Origin: JACDAE01 sp963717195
Lineage (GTDB): Bacteria > Chloroflexota > Ktedonobacteria > Ktedonobacterales > Ktedonobacteraceae
NCBI GenBank assembly: GCA_963717195.1
Contig: CAVQVR010000021.1
Span: 1,232,477-1,296,476, forward strand
Length of the DNA stretch: 64,000 nt
Direction: 5' to 3'
Position 1 is the stretch's first letter. Each line of letters begins with the position of its first letter. Made by a program: the position numbers and the translations under genes. Below are positions 42,903-51,402 of this stretch, piece after piece. Under the pieces are notes generated by a model. It searched no databases and was not told the DNA's origin. It was given only the letters and a program-made list of their open reading frames with translations.

Positions 42903-43088
42903 GTGCAAACTGCCGAGCTTATTCGTAAAAAGCGGGATGGAGGAGAACTTCATGTGCTTGAGACGATTTCTCCAGTGGTAGACAAACATAGTACGGGCGG
43001 TGTCGGTGACAAAGTAACGCTAGTCATGGCACCGCCCGTTGCTGTTATACCCCCAGAATCATTCATTGACGATATCATTCATCCTTAA
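42903..43088 (+). pseudogene. Pyrimidine-nucleoside (thymidine) phosphorylase remnant with internal deletion
   Basis: The 61-codon frame reads QTAELIRKKRDGGEL, the N-terminus of thymidine/pyrimidine-nucleoside phosphorylases, then jumps directly to VVDKHSTGGVGDKVTLVMAP, which in the intact enzyme lies about 60-70 residues later. It then ends in an unrelated tail. The remaining 350 or so residues of the enzyme are missing. The KHSTGGVGDK phosphate-binding loop is intact, so the fragment is recognisable but cannot be a working enzyme. Confidence 0.75.
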
Positions 43089-43235
43089 AATTTCACCCGT
43101 ACTACAATTATCACATGCCAGAAGTTGTCATCTACTTGCCGGATAGATTCACTTTCCTTGTCATGCATTTTTATGCATACTTAATGTATAGAAGAATATA
43201 AAATGAGTGCTCAAATTCTTTTTATGGAGAAGCAT

Positions 43236-43433
43236 ATGTTTACCCAGGCACAGGCTAGTGAATTATGTGAAAAGATCATGAGGGAAGCTCCTTATTTAGA
43301 TGTACAGATCAAGGCTGAAACTCCTCCTTATATGGATGATTATTATCTTGTGGTTTCTAAAGAAGGAAAAATACGCTTCGTTGTGCGTGATGAAGCGCAG
43401 TGGCAGGAGCGAAAACATCTGGTTATCACGTGA
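43236..43433 (+). CDS. Small hypothetical protein
   Basis: The 65-residue product (start 43236, GGAG 6 bases upstream; ATG 43203 is possible) is soluble, with a helix (FTQAQASELCEKIMREAPYL) then short strands (DDYYLVVSKEGKIRFVV). The sequence is protein-like, with a compact alpha-beta pattern. I do not recognise a family. Confidence 0.55.
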   Translation: MFTQAQASELCEKIMREAPYLDVQIKAETPPYMDDYYLVVSKEGKIRFVVRDEAQWQERKHLVIT

Positions 43434-43474
43434 GAGTTGCAATGGGTAGTTAGTATATGAGGTCGCCATTTCTT

Positions 43475-45268
43475 TTATCTCGACCACTTCCTTCCTAACC
43501 AGCGTTCTAGATAATTATATGGCTTCTGATGTGCTGTTATTACATTCTTTCCTCGTTCTACCTGCTTCATTACTTCCTGGTAGCCTGCCATATGAAGCGC
43601 AATATGTGGAAAGGTGTGCCTCGTTATCATGTCAACCCATCTCCCTATAAATGAGTATGTAAGTGGTCTGATGAGGCGGTAAAGCATATAGGAGGCGGAC
43701 TGGCGACCGAGTTGCAGCCACGCTGTAATCCAGCCGAGCATTTCGATTGGTGTAAGTGTTTTAAGAGCAAGGCTGTAGATTTTAGGATAGTAACCAGGCG
43801 TTTTGAGGACGATGCGTGTATAATCGCGCCAGCCAATATGATCTTTGAAGAAGGCATTGGTGACCGTTGGTCCAAGGTCGGCGAGGACGCGACAGAAGAC
43901 ATTCAGCGTTTCGTTTACCTGATAGGCAGGTTCAAGATGAGCCGGTCTGGCGATCATAAATTTACTGAAGGCGCGTGCTACTGCTGGAGCGGCCTCAGAT
44001 GCACGGATGGAGTTAAGATCTTGCGCACTCAAACAGTTGTTTGTAAGAGCGACATTGAGTAGGGTTGTGATACGCCTCAAGTTGCGTACATAGGAGCCGA
44101 AGCCGCAGAATGTCAGGGGCGATTGGAAGGCGGCCGCATCTCCCAATGACAGTACGCGATCATAAGCTAATACTTTCTGTGCACGTTGCCAGGGGAGAGT
44201 AATATTGTAGCCTGCCGGAATGAAGCCGTAGACGGGCTTGAGGATTTCGACATCGTTGGTATCTTTGTAACCTGGCAGTAAGGCAAAAAAGTCATTGAAG
44301 AGTTCCAGCAGATCGACGCGTTGACCGACTTCTGCATAATAAAAGAGATAGATGGCAACCTGGTCATCTACGCCAGGAAAGGCTTCCCAGATAAGTTGGT
44401 GGCCGTTGCGTACGTCTTCGCTGGTGACGAGGACTTCTCCAATCTCAGGATCAATGGCATCGAGCGTATTGCCTTGCTTGTAGCCTCGCGCGACTGTACC
44501 AACGGTCGGACAGACAAGCGAGAAGGGTTGTCCACAATTGAGTTGGCAGGCAATCGGTGAAGTTGAACCCATGCCGTCGATCAGGAGACGCGCTCCATAA
44601 CTATGCTGTTCACCTGTAGTAGTACTGACATCAACGGTGACAGCTCTGGATGGCTGCACGGAGGCACGAACAAAGGTCGTATTGTGCAGAACGACGTTGG
44701 GAAGCCCATTAAGCGGGCGCTGTTGCAGAATCTTTTGCATACAAAGCGCGGTCAATTTTTCTGCATCAATGGCAATGTTAAGGACATCTTTCAGGTGCAA
44801 TTCGGCGGCTGGCACCTGGATATGTGCTGAATAAAAGCGCACCAGGCCATCGCTATATTCGCGCTGAATCACTGTTTCGAGTTCAGTGGGTGTGAGCAAT
44901 CCTACGTCGAGTAGTTCTTGTAATTCCTGGCGCGAGATGTTCCATTCGCGGTGCACCGCTCCCACGGTAAAGCGATCAAAGACCAGCACACGTAGCCCGT
45001 AACGGAGCGACATAACGGCAGCATTGAGGAGATTGAGGCCACCGCCCGCATAAATAATATCAAAGGTATCAGCGGCAGGAAGGGCTGAGCGTTCCTCTGT
45101 GACGACGACCTCAGTATATTGGCGCGAGACGCCTGAGAGCAGCATATTCTGCCATGCATTGTTGAGATCTTGCAGGCGGCGCAGGTGCATGTCACCCTGT
45201 GGGATGCGTGCAAATGCGGCTGCAAGGTGCGGATATTGAGTAGAGAACTGCTCCAGGTATGTCTGCAT
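43475..45268 (-). CDS. FAD-dependent oxidoreductase (lycopene cyclase/geranylgeranyl reductase-like)
   Basis: The 597-residue protein has an FAD-binding Rossmann fold (DIIYAGGGLNLLNAAVMSLR, about 52-72, then LRVLVFDR) and a second cofactor strand with RVLSLGDAAAFQSPLTFCGFG (about 370-390, the GD motif of FAD binding). The layout fits the geranylgeranyl reductase/lycopene cyclase class of flavoproteins. The long C-terminal part (about 440-597) is less typical. The start follows the alpha/beta hydrolase stop by 3 bases, so the two are translationally coupled and may act on one substrate, such as a lipid or isoprenoid. The substrate is not evident. Confidence 0.72.
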   Translation of the reverse strand: MQTYLEQFSTQYPHLAAAFARIPQGDMHLRRLQDLNNAWQNMLLSGVSRQYTEVVVTEERSALPAADTFDIIYAGGGLNLLNAAVMSLRYGLRVLVFDRFTVGAVHREWNISRQELQELLDVGLLTPTELETVIQREYSDGLVRFYSAHIQVPAAELHLKDVLNIAIDAEKLTALCMQKILQQRPLNGLPNVVLHNTTFVRASVQPSRAVTVDVSTTTGEQHSYGARLLIDGMGSTSPIACQLNCGQPFSLVCPTVGTVARGYKQGNTLDAIDPEIGEVLVTSEDVRNGHQLIWEAFPGVDDQVAIYLFYYAEVGQRVDLLELFNDFFALLPGYKDTNDVEILKPVYGFIPAGYNITLPWQRAQKVLAYDRVLSLGDAAAFQSPLTFCGFGSYVRNLRRITTLLNVALTNNCLSAQDLNSIRASEAAPAVARAFSKFMIARPAHLEPAYQVNETLNVFCRVLADLGPTVTNAFFKDHIGWRDYTRIVLKTPGYYPKIYSLALKTLTPIEMLGWITAWLQLGRQSASYMLYRLIRPLTYSFIGRWVDMITRHTFPHIALHMAGYQEVMKQVERGKNVITAHQKPYNYLERWLGRKWSR

Positions 45269-45271
45269 ATG

Positions 45272-46093
45272 CTAATGATTCCTTAAAAATGTAGTGATCG
45301 CATCTTTATAGTGCGCGAATTGTTCACGGCGAATATTATGGCCGGCACCTGCTATGCGGATAACCTGACCATCTTTCCATAAGTGAGACGCTTCCTGGGC
45401 AACTTCCGGGGTAATAATTGCTCCTTTTTCTGGATCGCTGGTGATTAACAGGATCGGGCATGTTATATCTGGGACAATTTCACGCCAGGATGAGGAAGGC
45501 AAGTTGTATCTGAACGCATTGAGGTTAAAGTGTTCTTTGGCATCTGCCCAGGGTTCCAGTTCTTCTTCTGCCCAGGTTGGGTTTTCGGCACGAGCTGTCT
45601 GGATGCGCTCTTCACGTGTCTGAGCCTTGAGTCCTGTCAGCCATTTGTACCAGGGATGTGTAGAGGATTCCTGTAATTGATTTTCTCCATCCTTATCTGG
45701 AGATATGTTGGCAGACCAGGGAGGATCTTCTAGCACGATAGCACGTACAAGGTCTGGGTGCTGAGCGGCGACGACAGCCGCAGTTGCGGCACCCATAGAA
45801 TGACCGAGCAAGAAGGGTTGCTCAAGGTGTAGAGCCTGGATGAAGGCAACTGTATCGTTGACGCGCAATTGAGTAGAGAAGCCCGTCGCAGGACCTTCAG
45901 AGAGGCCATGATAGCGTGCATCGACCATAATAACATCATACTCTTGCTCTAATGCACGAGCTATGCGGTGCCAGCAACACGCACTATCGGTGAAGCCATG
46001 TAGAAGCACAATTGGAGGTTTATTGCCGCCTGTACGGTAGTAATGAAGTGAGGTCTCGTTAGCACGAATATTTCTATCAAGCCATGTTGACAT
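45272..46093 (-). CDS. Alpha/beta hydrolase
   Basis: The 273-residue enzyme shows the oxyanion strand IVLLHGFTDSACCW, the nucleophile elbow GHSMG with Ser99, an acid in ILLITSDPEKGAI and the His in IAGAGHNIRREQ. These form a typical Ser-Asp-His triad. The closest look is to haloperoxidase-, lipase- or MhpC-like esterases. It is first in a two-gene operon with the flavoprotein. The divergent promoter region of glyS lies upstream. Confidence 0.85.
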   Translation of the reverse strand: MSTWLDRNIRANETSLHYYRTGGNKPPIVLLHGFTDSACCWHRIARALEQEYDVIMVDARYHGLSEGPATGFSTQLRVNDTVAFIQALHLEQPFLLGHSMGAATAAVVAAQHPDLVRAIVLEDPPWSANISPDKDGENQLQESSTHPWYKWLTGLKAQTREERIQTARAENPTWAEEELEPWADAKEHFNLNAFRYNLPSSSWREIVPDITCPILLITSDPEKGAIITPEVAQEASHLWKDGQVIRIAGAGHNIRREQFAHYKDAITTFLRNH

Positions 46094-46222
46094 AGTAATC
46101 TCCTGCTTTTGTATCTAACTAATGTCTGTATTCTTCCCACATTGGATGACTTACATCTAAGAGTACCACATACAAATCTGTAGTTTGCCCAACTATAGAC
46201 GCATACCCCAAATTTTTGCCTC

Positions 46223-46251
46223 TTGCATCTTCCCCCCATCTCCGTTATACT
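46223..46251 (+). promoter_or_regulatory. Promoter of the T-box/glyS transcript
   Basis: TTGCAT (46223-46228) and TATACT (46246-46251) with a 17-base spacer; transcription would start near 46258, just ahead of the T-box leader. Confidence 0.65.
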
Positions 46252-46279
46252 AAACCCGTAACCAATAAACATATATCCA

Positions 46280-46512
46280 ACATTGATGAAGAAGAGTAAC
46301 CTGCCAGCGATACCAGCGAGCCGACGAATGGTGTAAGGTCGGCAATCCACAACAGGTGAACGGCGCTTCGGAGTTGGACCCTCATAAGAGTGGCTTCACT
46401 TTTCCAGTGGAGAAGCAGGGTGGAACCGCGCATATCGCTACCTGTTGTAATAGCCCCAGGTCTCTGTAAGCGATATTCGTCCCTGGGCGCATTGTACGCC
46501 TGGGGCATTTTT
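46280..46512 (+). promoter_or_regulatory. T-box riboswitch leader (glycine)
   Basis: The T-box core AGGGTGGAACCGCG is at 46417-46430. Ahead of it lies a stem I-like region with GAAGAGTAAC (46291 on) and a GGTGTAAGGTCGG distal part; GGC at 46362-46364, preceded by GAAC, is a plausible glycine specifier codon. After it GCCCCAGG (46453-46460) pairs with CCTGGGGC (46499-46506), followed by TTTTTT, as a terminator. Uncharged tRNA-Gly should favour antitermination and glyS expression. The specifier assignment is inference. Confidence 0.88.
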
Positions 46513-46535
46513 TATGTGGAGAGGAAAAACCACTC

Positions 46536-47901
46536 ATGACACAGACAGAACAGGTGCCGGAAGTGCAGGACACTCCCCTGGTGCCCATCGACAAGATCGT
46601 TGCACTCTGCAAACGGCGCGGTTTCGTATACCCCAATTCTGAAATCTACGGCGGCGTGGCGGGCATCTATGACTTTGGTCCCCTGGGAGTCGAGTTCCGC
46701 AATAATATCCGCCGCTACTGGTGGTGGTCCATGGTGCAGAATCACGATAACGTGGTCGGCATCGAGGGTGCCACTATCACCCACCCACGTGTGTGGGAGG
46801 CCAGCGGACACGTTGAAAATTTTGTTGATCGCCTGGTAGATTGCAAAAAATGCAAGCGCCGTTTCCGCATCGACCATCTGCCACCCGAGAATCTAGAGCA
46901 GAACAAATGCCCCAACTGCGGAGGCGAACTGACGGAGCCGCGCAAATTCAACCTGCTGATGGAGACCTACCTGGGCGTGGTTGAAGGCGACCGTATGAAG
47001 ACCTACCTGCGTGGAGAAGCTTGCCAGAACATTTACCTGGACTATGATAATGTCCTGAAATCGTCGCGTATGCAGATTCCCTTTGGTATCTGCCAGATCG
47101 GGAAAGCGTATCGTAATGAGGTAACGCCTGGCAACTTCTTGTTCCGCCAGCGCGAGTTTGAGCAGTGGGATCTACAGTTTTTTGTGCACCCGAGCGAGAT
47201 GCAGAAGTGGTTCGACTACTGGAAAGAATATCGTTTCAGAGTGGTATAAGAGCATTATCAACCACAAAGATCGCTTGCATTTCCGTGAGCATGGCCCCGA
47301 CGAACTCGCGCACTATGCAAAGCAGGCATACGATATCGAATATCGTACGATCCTTGGGTGGCAGGAATGGGAGGGCATCCATTGGCGGCAGGATTGGGAT
47401 CTCTCGCGCCATAGTCAGTTCAGCGGCCAGGATCTCAGCTATACCGACCCTGAGACCAAAGAACGCTACATCCCCTGGATCGTTGAGACCTCCGGCGGTG
47501 TGGATCGCACTTTCCTTAACCTGTTGCTCGATGCCTACGAAGAGGAACCTGATCCAGCAGGCAAGGAGCCTCGCACAGTGTTGCGTTTGCACCCGATGCT
47601 CGCGCCAGTCAAAGTAGCCGTGTTCCCTTTACAGAAAAACAAAGAGGAACTGACTTCAACTGCTAAAGGCATCCACAAGCGCCTGCAACGCCTGATGGTC
47701 TCCCAATACGACGAGATCGGCGCAATCGGTCGCCGCTATCGCCGCCAGGATGAGATCGGGACACCTTACTGCGTCACCGTTGACTTCCAGACGCTGGAGG
47801 ATCAGACCGTCACGGTGCGCGAACGCGATAAGATGAGTCAGGTACGTATCGCCATCGATGCACTTCCAGCTTACCTGTTGGAGCGCGTCGCCTGGCAATA
47901 A
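46536..47901 (+). CDS. glyS: Glycyl-tRNA synthetase (class II, dimeric type), interrupted by a one-base insertion at about 47238
   Basis: The enzyme charges tRNA-Gly. The first frame (46536-47249) covers the catalytic core start (LCKRRGFVYPNSEIYGGVAG, FGPLGVEFRNNIRRYWW), the zinc-like insert CKKCKRRFRI and CPNCGGELTEPRKF, and motif 2 AYRNEVTPGNFLFRQREFEQ, then ends KEYRFRVV. The expected continuation RFEWYKS is found in the next frame from 47239, running through SGGVDRTFLNLLLDAYEEE (motif 3) and the anticodon-binding domain to 47901. Removing the A at 47238 restores about 454 residues, the normal length. As an essential gene this may be a sequence error. A T-box leader controls it. Confidence 0.92.
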
Positions 47902-47918
47902 AAATGGATCTCTGCCCT

Positions 47919-48010
47919 GTTGGGGAAACGGCGTGGGTGCGTGTGCTTGCCATCGCCAGTTCCCCCAACAGGGTGGTGGCAAGCACACGCACCCACGCCG
48001 TTTCCCCAAC
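47919..48010. repeat. 34-bp-arm perfect palindrome after glyS
   Basis: Arms 47919-47952 and 47977-48010 are perfect inverse complements (GTTGGGGAAACGGCGTGGGT start). The element lies 17 bases after the glyS stop and ahead of the nitroreductase promoter. A terminator role is plausible, though no U-run follows. Confidence 0.65.
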
Positions 48011-48049
48011 GCTTCCCTCTAAAGGCCGTAGGCCATTCATAAATTGTAC

Positions 48050-48095
48050 TTGACTTCTATATAACTATCGGTTACAATGTTTCTAACAAAACATT
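48050..48095 (+). promoter_or_regulatory. Nitroreductase promoter with overlapping operator-like palindrome
   Basis: TTGACT (48050-48055) and TACAAT (48073-48078), 17-base spacer. AATGTTT (48076-48082) and AAACATT (48089-48095) form an inverted repeat overlapping the -10, a typical repressor site position. Confidence 0.6.
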
Positions 48096-48124
48096 AGTAA
48101 CTTCCTGAAAGGAACTAACAAATA

Positions 48125-48748
48125 GTGATTAGTAACGATACCCTTCCATTTCGCAAGCCTGCTGATACACATCATCCTATACATGAATTGTTGAGTGAGC
48201 GCTGGAGTCCTCGCTCGTTTGCTGATAAACCTGTAGAGAGCGAGACGCTGCATAGTCTGTTTGAGGCGGCGCGTTGGGCAGCTTCTGCGGGCAATCAGCA
48301 GCCCTGGCGCTTCCTTTTTGCCACAAAAGAAAATACTGAAGATTATGCGCATTTTACTTCTCTTCTATGGGAGCGTAATGCGATCTGGACTCAGAATGCT
48401 CCAGTGCTTGTTCTTGCCGTTGCGCAGCTTTATAACCGCCCTGGATCAGAATATCATAGTTATTATGACGTTGGTATGGCTACAGCTAACCTGTTAACAC
48501 AGGCTGTTGCGCTGGGCCTGGTAACACATCCAATGGGTGGTTTTGATGCCAATAAGGCAAAGGCTGAGCTCAACATTCCAGAGGGCAATGAGCCCCTTGT
48601 GATGATTGCTCTGGGCTATCCCGGTGCACCAGATCAGCTTCCTGAGTCTTTGCGAGAGCGCGAACTGGCTCCTCGTGTCCGCAAGTCACTTAATGAATTT
48701 GTCTTCGAGGGGCACTGGCAGCAACCCGCTCTCGATGCGGCTATCTAG
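48125..48748 (+). CDS. Nitroreductase-family FMN oxidoreductase
   Basis: The 207-residue protein (GTG start, AGGA upstream) has the FMN-binding pattern of the family: ERWSPRSFADKPV near the N-terminus with the phosphate-binding Arg-Ser-Phe, AARWAASAGNQQPWRF (flavin contact), VGMATANLLTQAVALGLVTHPMGGFD, and ALGYPGAPDQLPE late. These small dimeric enzymes reduce nitro groups, quinones or similar using NAD(P)H. The true substrate is unknown. An operator-like palindrome overlaps its promoter, so it is probably controlled by a local or distant repressor. Confidence 0.9.
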   Translation: MISNDTLPFRKPADTHHPIHELLSERWSPRSFADKPVESETLHSLFEAARWAASAGNQQPWRFLFATKENTEDYAHFTSLLWERNAIWTQNAPVLVLAVAQLYNRPGSEYHSYYDVGMATANLLTQAVALGLVTHPMGGFDANKAKAELNIPEGNEPLVMIALGYPGAPDQLPESLRERELAPRVRKSLNEFVFEGHWQQPALDAAI

Positions 48749-48761
48749 CAATAAACACAAA

Positions 48762-48849
48762 TGTAATGTAGGGGCCGCGTTGACGCCGCCCAGATGAATC
48801 CTCGCCATTTGACTCACCTGGGCGGCGTCAACGCGGCCCCTACATTACA
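48762..48849. repeat. 32-bp-arm palindrome at a convergent junction (TGTAGGGGCC family)
   Basis: Arms 48762-48793 and 48818-48849 are perfect (TGTAATGTAGGGGCCGCGTT start). The right arm includes the sulfatase stop codon (48845-48847). The inner 26 bases match the palindrome at 52423-52511. It lies between convergent nitroreductase and sulfatase genes. Confidence 0.7.
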
Positions 48850-50152
48850 GTACAAAACGGGTAGGATAAGAGGCTGACATCTGGTCAGGGTCATTTAATT
48901 CTGCACCAGGAGGAGCAGGAACAGGACCATGTAATAACGGATCATCCGTGTGCAGCATCCATTCATCCAGCCGTGTTCGCATTTCCTCTAGCGTAACCGC
49001 TACAGAGAGGTCATTTGCCATGTTGTGCGCTTCGTTTGGATCAAAAATCAGGTCGTAGAGCTGCTCCAATGGGCGTGAACGCTCTTTCCATCCGTAGTCC
49101 ATTAGTACATCCTTGCTTGGGCTATCGTCGCAATTGGGAAGCACAGGTCCCAGGTGATGATCAAAGCGGCGGATATATTTCCAGCGTCTGGTACGTACTG
49201 CACGCTGTGGTTCATATGCTGCATGATAGGTGACCTCCGCGAAAATGGCGTCATGCAATTCTTCAACTTCACCATGGATTAAAGGTAGCAGAGATGTACC
49301 TTGCAACCAGGAAGGATACTCAATATCCAGCAGGTCACAGATCGTTGGATAAAGATCGATATGCGAAACCAACGCGTCGTACACCTTGCCGCCGGTGAAG
49401 CCCTTTGGCCCGCGCATAATCAACATAACGCCGATGCCATGATCGGTCAGATTGCCCTTCATGCGCGGAAACGCAATACCATGATCGGTTGTACAGATCA
49501 CCAGAGTATTATCGGTAAGTCCATTCGTATCCAACGCATCCAGCACAGAACCAATTCCTTGATCTAGATCCCAGGCGCTTGCTTTAAACGCCGCCATATC
49601 TCGCCTTGTCTCTGGTGTATCCGGCAATGGAGCAGGTGGCAGCGAGTATTTGGCATCTCGTTCCAGACCCGGCTTTAGAAATTCACGGTGCGTTTCAAAA
49701 AAACCTAGCGAGAGAAAAAATGGCTGTGGTAATGCGTGACTCAACATGTCAATAGCTATCGGCGCGGCGATATGAGCACGAAATCCTTCAATGGGATAGA
49801 CCTGGTCATAGCCAATCGTTCTGTGATCCTTTGCAATGTGCTCCTCGCCAATTAAGGAGGAATAATATCCTACCTTCCGTAACGTATACAGAAGATGCTG
49901 AGAAGGGTCGTTGAGTGAAAAGCCACGATGGGCCAGACCAAGCATTCCTGTCATGTGTGCATATTGGCCTGTCAAAAGACTGGCACGGCTTGGAGAGCAT
50001 GTTGGCGCTCCGCAAAATGCTTTGCGAAATAGGACACCTTGCTCGGCAAGACGCTGGATATTTGGTGTGGGAATGGCATAACCATAGGGCTGAACGTAAC
50101 GACCTGTGTCGTGGGAATGCATGTAGAGAATATTTGGCCTGTCCGTGTGCAT
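48845..50152 (-). CDS. Sulfatase (formylglycine-dependent, heparan N-sulfatase-like)
   Basis: The 435-residue protein has the modified-cysteine motif CSPSRASLLTG (about 52-62, Cys to formylglycine by a maturase), N-terminal metal residues in NILYMHSHDTGRY, and VICTTDHGIAFPRMKGN (metal Asp-His with Lys). The SHDTGRYVQPYG opening resembles N-sulfoglucosamine sulfohydrolase relatives. No signal peptide is apparent, so it probably acts in the cytoplasm. AAGGAG lies 5 bases before the second Met at 50152, chosen over 50155. It is divergent from a sulfotransferase gene, so the two may set sulfation of one compound. Confidence 0.88.
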   Translation of the reverse strand: MHTDRPNILYMHSHDTGRYVQPYGYAIPTPNIQRLAEQGVLFRKAFCGAPTCSPSRASLLTGQYAHMTGMLGLAHRGFSLNDPSQHLLYTLRKVGYYSSLIGEEHIAKDHRTIGYDQVYPIEGFRAHIAAPIAIDMLSHALPQPFFLSLGFFETHREFLKPGLERDAKYSLPPAPLPDTPETRRDMAAFKASAWDLDQGIGSVLDALDTNGLTDNTLVICTTDHGIAFPRMKGNLTDHGIGVMLIMRGPKGFTGGKVYDALVSHIDLYPTICDLLDIEYPSWLQGTSLLPLIHGEVEELHDAIFAEVTYHAAYEPQRAVRTRRWKYIRRFDHHLGPVLPNCDDSPSKDVLMDYGWKERSRPLEQLYDLIFDPNEAHNMANDLSVAVTLEEMRTRLDEWMLHTDDPLLHGPVPAPPGAELNDPDQMSASYPTRFVL

Positions 50153-50366
50153 CATAGCTCCTTTTAGTGACCTTCATTGACCGTTTTGGATACATTCTCG
50201 CCATAAGGGGTGCGAGATGGAGCCTGCCACTGATGCTCTGCGATCCATTTTGAGGATAGTGCAATTTCCGTGTTCCGGCCTTCTCTCTGTCTGCAAGCGA
50301 GAAGAATCATTGCCTCTAATTATATCTCATCAGAATATAATAACCAAGTGGAATATCAGATATAAC

Positions 50367-50395
50367 TTGAAAGCATGAATAAAATATGCTATTGT
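50367..50395 (+). promoter_or_regulatory. Promoter for the sulfotransferase gene
   Basis: TTGAAA (50367-50372) and TATTGT (50390-50395), 17-base spacer, about 85 bases before the GTG at 50482. The rest of the 330-base divergent gap shows nothing else. Confidence 0.5.
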
Positions 50396-50481
50396 CTCAA
50401 TGGGAAAATCCTTTACTGTGTTGTGCAGCGTCGCCCTGTCGGCCTGTACACGCATTTTGACAACATCAATGGGAGGCAATA

Positions 50482-51312
50482 GTGCAACCACGTATCTCTT
50501 ACCTCGTCTGTGCAACTCCTCGCAGTGGAAGTACCTTATTATGTGAAGCATTGACGAATACCGGTCTGGCAGGTTATCCAAAGGAATATTTTGAGGCTCT
50601 CAAAGAAACGGGGCTTCCTCGTAGTCCACGCGATTATTTTAAGAAAACCAGTAATCGTGAACTTCTCGATCTTATCGGTAACTATTCACGAGGAGACAAT
50701 GCTGCTCCAATTCTTACCGGCTTTACAAGTTACTCTGACTACCTTACCAACGCCTTAGAAAAAGGCACAACGCCCAATGGTGTATTCGGGGCAAAACTCA
50801 TGTGGGGATATCTGGAAGATTTTTTATTCTATTTACGAGATGTTCCAGCCTATAAAGATTTGCCGGTTCCGCAACTTTTCGCGACCATTTTCCCCAATCT
50901 GCATTATATTCATATCAGTCGTCAGGATAAAGTGCGGCAGGCGATCTCATTGTGGAGAGCTATTCAGACGTGGTCGTGGCGGCGAGAGCAGGGTGGAGCG
51001 TCATCGCGCCCGGCCAGAGAGTTAGTCTTTAATTATGCTGCTATTGATCATCTGGTACAGCGTACTCTTGTACATGAAGAAGCCTGGAAGCAATATTTTG
51101 CGGAAAATGCTATCCAACCATTCTCCGTGGTTTATGAAGAATTGACGGGGGCCTATCAAGAGACGGCTTTGCAGATTCTGCGCTACCTCAAGATCCCCCT
51201 TCCTGCCCCTGTGACGTTTGGCGAACGCCAGATGAAGCAACAGGCCGATACGCTCTCTGAGGGGTGGTACGAGCATTATCACCAGATCAAACAAGAGCAA
51301 AAAGGACAATAA
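50482..51312 (+). CDS. Stf0-family sulfotransferase
   Basis: The 276-residue protein (GTG start, GGGAGG upstream) begins QPRISYLVCATPRSGSTLLC, the PAPS 5'-phosphosulfate loop (TPRSGST, about 12-18), and has a second PAPS-contact region near HYIHISRQDKVRQAISLWRA. This pattern fits the Stf0 (trehalose 2-sulfotransferase) family that transfers sulfate from PAPS to sugars. Trehalose as acceptor is only by analogy. Neighbouring sulfatase is divergent. An endonuclease/exonuclease/phosphatase gene follows 90 bases later. Confidence 0.85.
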   Translation: MQPRISYLVCATPRSGSTLLCEALTNTGLAGYPKEYFEALKETGLPRSPRDYFKKTSNRELLDLIGNYSRGDNAAPILTGFTSYSDYLTNALEKGTTPNGVFGAKLMWGYLEDFLFYLRDVPAYKDLPVPQLFATIFPNLHYIHISRQDKVRQAISLWRAIQTWSWRREQGGASSRPARELVFNYAAIDHLVQRTLVHEEAWKQYFAENAIQPFSVVYEELTGAYQETALQILRYLKIPLPAPVTFGERQMKQQADTLSEGWYEHYHQIKQEQKGQ

Positions 51313-51402
51313 GAGAGAAATTTTGTGCCTTCGATAATCTCATGTACGTTTGATATAGTGGTAATAGATACGACACTCAACCTCAAAGGACATAATTTAT
51401 AG

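Noticed and set aside
47230..47245. Programmed frameshift in glyS
   Set aside because: TTC AGA does not allow cognate +1 re-pairing of the P-site tRNA, and programmed shifts are not known in this gene.
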